A stretch of DNA of 64,000 nucleotides from Variovorax paradoxus (GTDB lineage: Bacteria; Pseudomonadota; Gammaproteobacteria; Burkholderiales; Burkholderiaceae_C). Made by a program: the position numbers and the translations under genes. The notes under the pieces were generated by a model that had not been told where the DNA came from, did no database searches, and was given only the letters and a program-made list of their open reading frames with translations. Each line of letters opens with the position of its first letter. Position 1 is the stretch's first letter. The DNA lies in the NCBI RefSeq assembly GCF_009755665.1, contig NZ_CP046622.1:4464001-4528000 (forward strand), read 5' to 3'. Positions 48,831-57,400 of the stretch are shown here, piece by piece.

Positions 48831-50582
48831 TTAGAAACTTGCGTTGAGATTGAATCCAAAGGTGGTCCTGGCCGTGCGATACCCCTCCGGCTTGTTGATC
48901 GGCGCCCCCATGAAGAAGTCATAGCTCAACTTGCTCCACTGCCCCCGCACGCCAATGACCGCACCCGCCAGGCTGCGGCCCAGCAGGTCGACCGTCGAGC
49001 GCCCGCCCACATGCCCGTAGTCGGCGCCGACATACAGCTCCGCGCCGCTCTGCCCCATGGCCCACCCGACGTCGTTGCGGATCAGCCAGCCCCGCTCCCC
49101 CATCAGGCTCGTCTCGCCGTCGAAGCCGCGCACCGTGTAGCGCCCGCCGATGGCGAACCGGTCCTGCGACATCAGCGGCGTGCGGTTCCACTGGGCGCGG
49201 ATCAGGCCCGAATAACGCAGCTTCTGTGCACCCAGCTTGAACGGCGCATTCAGGCTCACTTCGGCCGTGTACAGCTTCATGCGCGAAGTGCCGTCCAGCG
49301 GCTCGGCAGGGTTGCTGCGGTGGTAGATCTCCTGCGGCGAGGTCCGGGCGCCGAAGCCGCCCGTGCCGTGCTTGAACGCCAGCGTGCCCTCCAGCGTGGC
49401 CTCGCCGATGAACTCCTTGTGGTTCAGCCCGAGTTCCCAGCCGCCCACCACCTGGTGCTGCACCGGCACTTCCGTGTCCTCGATGAGGCTGCGCGACTCC
49501 CTGCGGAAGCCCTTGAGCGCCAGCGTCGTCTTGCGGCTTTGGTCCCGGTACAGCAGGCGCGAGAGCTTCACTTCGGCGTTGTTGGACTTGCCGGCGTAGT
49601 TGATCGGTCCGTTGAAGCTTTCCACGCTCTGGTGGTACTGGCTGTTCGAGGCGGTGAAGCCCAGCATCCAGTAGCCATACGGCAGCGAATAGTGCACCGT
49701 CTGGCCCTCGGTGCCGTAGCTCGGCTCCGAGAGGAAATGGCTGTTGATGCTGTGGTTGGCGCTGACATAGAACAGATCGTTCAGCCCGAAGGGGTTGTCC
49801 AGTGACACCGTGGCACCGGCCTGGTAGCGGCCCGTGGCCTTGGTGCCGCTGTCGTCCAGGCTCAGGGCCACGCGCCACTTCCTGACCTGCACGTACTTGA
49901 CCACCAGGTCGCTGTCGCCGGGCTTGGCATCGGGCGCGGTCGAGGGCTCGATCTGGATGTCGGCCTCGGCCGTGGGGGCGCGCTTGAGGTTCTCCAGGCC
50001 TTGCTCGATGTCGCGCAGGTTCAAGAGGTCGCCCGGCCGGGCGGGAATGGCCGAACCCAGCAAGGCGCCGCTGCCCAGCAGCGTGGATGAAGAATCGGGC
50101 GTGGCCCGGATTGCCGCGATGCGTCCCGGCACCAGCGACAGGGTCAGGGTGCCGGTGGACAGGTCTTGCGGCGCAGCCAGCACGCGGGTGGTGACAAAGC
50201 CGCGCGCGATGGCCGCCTGCTGGGCGCGGGCGAGCACCACGTTCACGCCGGCGGTGCCCAGGCAGCGGCCGAGAGGCGAATCGTTGCCGTCAGGGCCAGA
50301 CAGATCAGAGACCGCCCATTGGAACAATTCGGCCTGCTCGCCGACCAGCAGCACGCGGTCGATGCGAAAGCACGGGGCTTCGGTCTCGGGAATGCGTGCC
50401 ACCGGTGCGGGCGGGGCCGCCTGCAGGCGCTGGTCGACGGTGCGCTCGTTCTGCTCGCGCAGGGCGCGTTCGCGTTCCTGTTGGCGTTGCTGTTCAACGA
50501 AGGGTTGCGGCGCGCTCGGCACTTGGGCCAGGGCCAACAATGGACCGGCGGTTATGGCGACCGCTAACAGGTTGCGTTTCAA
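48831..50582 (-). CDS. Two-partner secretion outer-membrane transporter (ShlB/FhaC/CdiB type)
   Basis: The 583-residue TpsB-type protein has a signal peptide (about 1-19), a Gln/Arg/Glu-rich linker, POTRA domains (about 70-215, CFRIDRVLLVGEQAELF; LVPGRIAAIRA) and a C-terminal 16-strand barrel with the conserved VRGFDGETSLMGERGW loop region that lines the pore. It ends in a strand with terminal Phe (FNLNASF). Such proteins export a large TpsA partner without other energy; here the partner is the protein at 51405-59873. The start is TTG at 50582 with GAGGGAG six bases upstream. Confidence 0.92.
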   Translation of the reverse strand: MKRNLLAVAITAGPLLALAQVPSAPQPFVEQQRQQERERALREQNERTVDQRLQAAPPAPVARIPETEAPCFRIDRVLLVGEQAELFQWAVSDLSGPDGNDSPLGRCLGTAGVNVVLARAQQAAIARGFVTTRVLAAPQDLSTGTLTLSLVPGRIAAIRATPDSSSTLLGSGALLGSAIPARPGDLLNLRDIEQGLENLKRAPTAEADIQIEPSTAPDAKPGDSDLVVKYVQVRKWRVALSLDDSGTKATGRYQAGATVSLDNPFGLNDLFYVSANHSINSHFLSEPSYGTEGQTVHYSLPYGYWMLGFTASNSQYHQSVESFNGPINYAGKSNNAEVKLSRLLYRDQSRKTTLALKGFRRESRSLIEDTEVPVQHQVVGGWELGLNHKEFIGEATLEGTLAFKHGTGGFGARTSPQEIYHRSNPAEPLDGTSRMKLYTAEVSLNAPFKLGAQKLRYSGLIRAQWNRTPLMSQDRFAIGGRYTVRGFDGETSLMGERGWLIRNDVGWAMGQSGAELYVGADYGHVGGRSTVDLLGRSLAGAVIGVRGQWSKLSYDFFMGAPINKPEGYRTARTTFGFNLNASF

Positions 50583-50679
50583 ATCGACTCCCTCGTTTCT
50601 TTCTTATTCAACCAGTCGGCTATCCACGGACACCCGAAGTCGCGCTGCGGTTCCTGATGCAACGCTTACGGAGTTTTTT

Positions 50680-51372
50680 CTAGAATTTGACCGGCGGATA
50701 AATACGAATCACCGAGGGCAATTCTTTTCGATCTCCAAGCAGGCCGGTTGAAGAGGAAATGGATCTATGGCGCTTTCGTTGCGCAACTTTCAATCCGCCG
50801 CCAGCATCCTTTCGAATTTCAAACTCTCCATAGGAAACAGTACGTGGAACGAAATCCTGCCCGCCATTTATTTCCAGTGTTCTTAGAATTAGAGCCCCAT
50901 CAAAACAGCCTGACATTTCGGTGCCCAGTCGCGTAACCGTTCTGGTTTTGGTAATTCCGCCTTGAATAAATTTATCTTTTGTTTGCTCAATATGAAGAAC
51001 GTTATTGATGCGATTTTCTTCCTCCTTTTTTAAGGCAACCTCAAGATAATAAGATTGGAAATCCGGAAGATCATCAATAGTTAGTGGTTGCCGAGGTCGC
51101 CCGGTACCCGGATCAATTTTCGCGGTTCTCCAAAGCATATATATGGAACCCGCATAGGTTTTAAGCAGATCTGTTGCGTAGCCCCCATTAGACAAGCGGG
51201 TGATCGTAAATGTGTAGTCCCCACTTAAATCAGGACACTGATCTGCGATAAATTTGGGCGGATTCCAGTCCAAATCGTTTGCCGTCACGCCTCGCACGAC
51301 TCCACACCCGTACAACAAAGATCCGGAAACTAGCAAAATGCCAAGAGAAAATGCCTTAATGAGTTTTTTCAT
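50680..51372 (-). CDS. Low-GC lipoprotein directly after tpsA; possible immunity protein
   Basis: The 230-residue precursor has a signal peptide with lipobox LLYGCG (cysteine 23). The mature part is mixed and has GDYTFTITRLSNGGYATDLL, YAGSIYMLWRTAKIDPGTGR and a basic C-terminus. I do not recognise a family. GGAAG precedes the ATG by about 8 bases. The gene starts 32 bases after the tpsA stop and lies before tpsB. Its base composition is far below its neighbours (20 of 60 bases are G/C at 51001-51060), which suggests recent exchange. Position and composition fit a cognate immunity or accessory protein, but nothing in the sequence proves that. Confidence 0.65.
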   Translation of the reverse strand: MKKLIKAFSLGILLVSGSLLYGCGVVRGVTANDLDWNPPKFIADQCPDLSGDYTFTITRLSNGGYATDLLKTYAGSIYMLWRTAKIDPGTGRPRQPLTIDDLPDFQSYYLEVALKKEEENRINNVLHIEQTKDKFIQGGITKTRTVTRLGTEMSGCFDGALILRTLEINGGQDFVPRTVSYGEFEIRKDAGGGLKVAQRKRHRSISSSTGLLGDRKELPSVIRIYPPVKF

Positions 51373-51404
51373 CTTTTAACTTCCAAGTTAGAATTGGCAT
51401 TAAG

Positions 51405-54400
51405 TTAGTATTTCTCATCATTTCTTTCGGCATTGTAGCCATTCACCATTGCCTGCCAGACGCCAGGGTACTGAGAGGCCAAAGTGGCCAATCCAACTGG
51501 CATGGCCGGAAGCAAATCTACAACATTCCAAACTCCTGAGGCGCCATTTTGAATGTTATTTCCAAGCTCGTCGTAATAATGCACGGCATTCAAAAAGTCA
51601 TGAGGGCCAGCGAAAGACTCGACCAAATTGTCCAAGAAGCTGCCTCGGGCATAAGGGATGCCGTTAATCGACGCCAGACCTCCTTGCAGGCCACCCAATG
51701 GACTCGGCGCCAAGCCCGGACTCGATGCGATCACCGAGCTAAGATTGATGCCAGGCTGCAGATGAACACGACTGTCGCTTGGGCTATACCATTCCGAGGC
51801 CCCCGCCGGATCGATCTTGAAATCGGTACAAATACCCGCGACGCCACACAATTGACGAACATCAACCCGGTTGCCGCCGATTTTTATCCCATCCCCATTA
51901 ACTCCGACGCTGGATCCAGAGGTGTTCGTCAGGATATTTCCGTTTTCGTCAACGACGCCCTGAAATAACTGCGAGCTGCGAATTTGATCTTGTCTGAGAT
52001 AGTATCCGGCTGCTTGCAAGCCGGCAATTAGTCCAGCTGTCGCCGCTCCCCGGGCGCAACCTTGTCCTGTCAACTCTCCAGTCGCGCAGCCCGCGGTGGC
52101 TTGAATTGCCACGCCGGTCAAGCCGCTGCTAGCCGGGAAGGCGGCCCCTACTCCAGCAGATAGCATGGACGCGAGAATTGTCTTTACTCCTCGGCTAGAA
52201 CCTAAATCTTCCAATACGGCACTGATGTTGCCGTTGTGATTGATCAGGCCCACCGCGGCTTGCGCGGCGATGCTCGATACACCGGCGCCTACCGCGGCCC
52301 CGACGACAACGCCCGAGGTTCCACCCACCGCGCCGCCAACCGCGCCGCCAGCCGCGCTGGCCGCTCCCCAGGTCAGCACCGTCGCCACAATCGCCACCAC
52401 CGCGCCGCCAGCCTCGGTCAGGCTGCCTTGGCTCTCCGCCCACTGGCGCTGCTCCAGCGGCACGCCTTGCCAGTTGATCGGCACCTTGTTGAGCGCCGGG
52501 TCGTTCTGGATCTGGTTCAACCACCCCATGCCGGGCTGGTTGCGCTGGCCCTGCAGCACCTGCTCGATGGTTTGTTGTGCGACATAGATGTCGCCCGGCC
52601 CCTTGATCGCGTTCTGTCCCACCTGCACGTTCACCGTCGGGGTGTCCAGGGTCAGGGTCTTGCTCTCGATCTGGGTGTAGTTCGCGGCTTCAACATGCGC
52701 ACCGGTGTCGCGCGTGCGCTGGTACATCGGGTCGCTCTCGCCCCGGCTCTGGCCCAGTTCGAGGCCCGTCTTGACCACGTCGAAGTTCACGGCCCCCTTG
52801 GGGGCATTCAGTGCCACAGCTTCCTCTGCCTTGATGCGCGTAGCGCCCAGCGTCAGATCGCCGTCGGTGGCGATGACCGAGACGTTCTTGCCGGTCAGCG
52901 TGGCTGCCGCGAGCGTGCTCTGGTCCAGTCGATTGGTCACGCTCTCCTTGCCGTTCATGCCCTTGCCAAAGCGCTTGAAATTGCCCATCGTGCCGATGGA
53001 CTGCTTGGAAGTCTTGCTGCCGAGTTCCTTGTGTTCCTGGTTTACGCCGCTCAGGACCGTCACTTCCTTGCCCGAGATCTTCAGGTCTTCACCGGCGCTG
53101 AGATTGCTGGCGTAGATATTGACCTGCTCGCCGGCCTTGACGCCCAGGTTGCCGCCGGCCCTGACATTGGAGGCCCGCTCGACCTGGCTCGAAACTTCGG
53201 CATGCTGCTCGTAGCGAATTCCGCTGTCGATGCTGGAACCGCCCGGCTTCGGAACGATGAAGCCCTTGATTGCGCGTGAGCGGTCCAGGCTCCCGGAAGC
53301 GCTGTGCACCGCAGACACGATGTTCACGTTGCGCTCGGCCTTGAGGCTTGCATCGCCGCGCGCATCGATGTCGCTGCCCACGACGTTGATGTCGCGCCCC
53401 GCCGACAAATCGATGGTCTGGCCCGACAGCCTGCTGCCGATGCTGGCGGTGGTTTCGGATTGGCCCGAGACACTGTTGGTGGTGGATTTAAGGAACCCCT
53501 TCTTGGTCGACTGGCCGGCGCCCATGGTGGCATGCGTTTCGACGCCCGACATGATGTTGATGTCCCCCGTCGCGGCAAGACTCAGCAACCCGCCGCCGGA
53601 ATCCAGCGTCGCCGCCCGCGCATTGATGTCACCACCCTTGGCGTTGAGCGACACGGTGCCGTTGCCGACGATGGTGCTGCCGGTTTCCTTGCTGGAAGCA
53701 TCGCCGTGGTAGGTGCCCGAGTTGAAGATCGACAACCGGCTGCTGGATTCGGTGACGGTGCCCAGGTTGATGTTCTTGCCAGCCGTCACGGAAGTGACGC
53801 TGCCCGGCCCCTTGTTCGACAGGATGCCGCCGATCACGTTCACGTCGTTGCCCGCGCTCGCGACCAGCGTGCCGCCAGGATTGGTGACGTAGACGCCCGC
53901 GACGCGGTCGATGTTGGTCTTGTTGGCCAGCCAGCCCTTTTGTGCGCTGGTGGTGGTGTCGATGTTGATGTCGTGTCCGGCCTTCAGTGACACGGAGTTG
54001 GCCGCGGTGATGGTGCCGCCGATGTTGTTGATGTCATTGGTGGCATCCAGCGCGACGCTGCCGCCCGCGATGCGGCCGCCAAGGTTGTTGATGTTGTCGG
54101 CGTTGATGGAAACCAGGGTGCGCCCGGCGATGGTGCCGCTGTTGGTCAGGTCGCCCTTGCCCTTGATGATCATCCGGTCGGCCGACAGCACGCTGCCCGA
54201 GCCCGTGATGTCGCCGGGCTGTACGCGCACATACACCTGCGGCACCAGCACCTGTTGCGTCGTGCCGTCGGGCAAGGTCACGGCCTGTTCCACCAGCCAG
54301 ACGATGTCGCTGGTGAGCTGGGCCATCTGTGCCGGCGTCAGCGCGATACCGGGGCGCAGGCCGTATTCTTTCGCGAAAGTCACCCCTGCATTCATCAGGG

Positions 54401-57400
54401 CGGTGTACTGGTCTTCGTCCTTGGAATAGCCCTCCAGGAAGCGGTAGCCCGTGAGCTGGGCCACCTGTTCGCGGATGAGCTTCTGCTCGTAGAAGCCGTC
54501 GCCCAGGCGCTTGAGGATGTTGTTCGGGTCTTGCCCGAGGCTGTTCAGCAGGTAGTCGCTGCTGAGCCATTGGCGGTAATTGGCAAAGCGCGGATCGGTC
54601 TCGATCAGGTAGCCGCCAGGACCGGCGTGAATGCCGAAGAGGCTGGTGGTGGGAACCGTCGTGTTGGGCAGGCTGGTGCGCACCACCAGCGCGATGGTGC
54701 CGGTGCCGCCCGAGTCCGCGGCGCCCGCGCCATTGGCGGTATTGCCGCTCGTCTTGACGGAGCCTCCGACCGCCGACGGCACCTCGACGATGGCGCGTGC
54801 TCGCGTACCCGCCGTCACCGCGCCGGCCATGGCGGGCCGGTCGCTGACCACGGTGCCTTGAACGGCGTTCGGCTTCGTGCTCGAGGGCGTCACACTGGTG
54901 CAATCGTTGAAGCAGCTCGATCCCAAGTCGATGGTGTAGATCGACTTTTGCTCTGGGATGAAGCTGCCGATGACTTGGCTGCCCTTCTCGGGTGGTGCAT
55001 AGGATTGCAGGCCGCCGACAGTCACGACCCGCTGGCCCTGGGTTGGGGTGTTGTCGATGTCCGCAGGATCAAACGTAGACTGCGGCCCCGCCATCACCTG
55101 GCTGTCGCGGTTGCGCAGCTTGCCGTCGATGCTCAGCTTGCCGCCCGCATAAATGCGGCCCGGATCGGGTGGATTGGCGGCCTGGTCTACTTCGGTGGTG
55201 GTCGTGTAGTTGCGTTCGATCCAGCCGCTGCCACTGAGCACCTGGCCGTTCACGATGGTGGTCCAGATCCGGCCGCCACGGTCCAGCACGAACTGGTTGG
55301 CCGGGAGTTCGATGCCGCCCAGAGGGGTGATGGTCTGCTTGTCGAGGACAGGGCCAGTACTAGTTCGCACCACGGCGAAATGGTTGTCGAAGTTGTTGAT
55401 CTGGCCCATCGCAATGGACATGTCGCCCAGCGATTCGACCGTGGCGCTCAGGTTGTTGAGCGTGCCTCCTTTGCCAACGGCCTGGCGGTTGGCGTCCAGG
55501 CCACCGCCGATGGACATGTCGCCGGCACTGAAGAGCAGCGCGTGCTCGCGGTTGGTGATGGTCTGGGCCCCAATGTCCAAGGTATTGCGCGAGGCGATGG
55601 TGCCCGCTCTGGTCTCGCTACCGACGCCCTCGCTGTCGTTGTTCAGCGTGCCTGCTGCGACCGAAACGATGTCGCCATAGATGCGCCCCGTTCCCAGATT
55701 GTTGACCGTGCCACCGTTGATCTGCGTGTTGTAGCCGTCGATCAGTCCCCGGTTGGTCAGCGTACTGGCTGCGCTGACGATGGTGGTGTCGCCCGTGATC
55801 TCGCCGGTCACGGTGTTGTCGAGCTCGTTGCCGCTGGCGGTGACTGTGCCGCCCGCGAGCAGCTTGCCGTTGTTGGTCAGCTTGCCAGTGGTCGCGTAGG
55901 TCAGATTGCCGCCCGCCTTGACCTCGGCTTTGTTCGTCACGTCCTGCGCGAGTGCGATGCTCAGGTCGTTGACGCCGACGGTCGTGCCGTCGCCGCTGAA
56001 GCTTTTGGCGTCGACCTCCAATTTACCGAAAGCAGCAATCTGCTTGCCGTCTGCGCCGAGTGCGGCGGCCGTGCCGGCGACCAAGGTGCCGCCCGTGTTG
56101 ATCACGTTCAGCGTCTTGGCAGCGGGGTTCGCACGGTTCGGATCGAGAATGCCCAGTTCATTGCCGGCTGAGATCAATCCGTTCGTGTTGTTGACAGTGC
56201 CGCCGCTGGTGAGGGTGGCATTGACATCGGCGCGGATGGCGCCCGAGGTGTTGTTCAGGTCCCCAGCGCCAATGGCCACGTTCTTGCCTTCGATGCCCTG
56301 GTCAGTGCCCAATGTGTTCGTGTTGACGATGGTGCCGGCGTTCAGCGTCGTCGTGCCGATCGACCGGACGAGGCCGCTGGTGTTTGTGATGCTGCCGGCA
56401 TTGATGCCCAGATCACCGATGGCCAGCGTCTGGCCGCCGCTGTTGTCGTAGCCTGCTCCGTTGGTGTCGATGGCCACGGTGGACTGTCCGAGCACCTTGC
56501 CTTCACCCGTGTTGGAGAAGGCCTGCGTGTCGGCGACCAATGCGTTCTTGGCGCCGATGAAGCCGGCGTTGTTGTTGACCGTTCCGGTGGTCAGCGCAAG
56601 CGTTCCACCGCTGGAAATGCCGCCTTGCCCGTTGGTGTAGCCGGCCGCGTTGGTATTGATGAGCACCTGACCATTCGTACTGATGGTCATGGCGGCGCCG
56701 CTTTGCACCAGGCCTGTGTCGTTGTTCAGCGCACCGGACCTCACGTCGACGGCGGCGGTCGCTGCCAATGTGCCCTTTGCGCTGTTGTCCAGTGCATTGC
56801 CATGCGTGTCCGCCGACAGGCTGTTGCCGAAGACTTTGCCCCCGACATTGCTCAGGCCGCTGTTGAGCAGCGTGGTCGCGCTGCCGGCCTGCAAGCTGCC
56901 GCCGTTGTTCGTCGTCGCACCCGAGGTTGTGACGCTCAGGTTGCCGGTGGCGGCCGCGGCCGTCCCGCCGCTGTTGTCCAGACTGACTGCCATCAATGTC
57001 GTATTGCCGTTCGCCGCCAGCGTGCCGCCCACGTTCGAGGCCGCCCCGTTGAAGGCGGCGTTCAGATCACCGACCGCGGTCACGCTGCCGGCGTTGTTGT
57101 TCAGGCTGCTGGCGGTGATGCTGGTGCTGCCGCCCGCGCCGATCACGCCCTGGTTGCTGTTGTCGAGCAAGCCGCCCACGGTCAGGCCGAGATCGGAGGT
57201 CTCGGCAGCCCGAATGGTGCCGCCCTGGTTGGCCAGGCTGACGGCCGCGACGGTTGTGTTGCCGTTGCTGGCGATCGTCCCGGTGGCGTTGTCGAGTGCG
57301 CCCACCACCGTGATCCGCGTGGCATCGGCGCCGGTTTGGACGATCTGGCCGCCGCGATTGCTCAAGGAGCCGGCAGCGATGGTGATCTGCTTCGCGCCGG

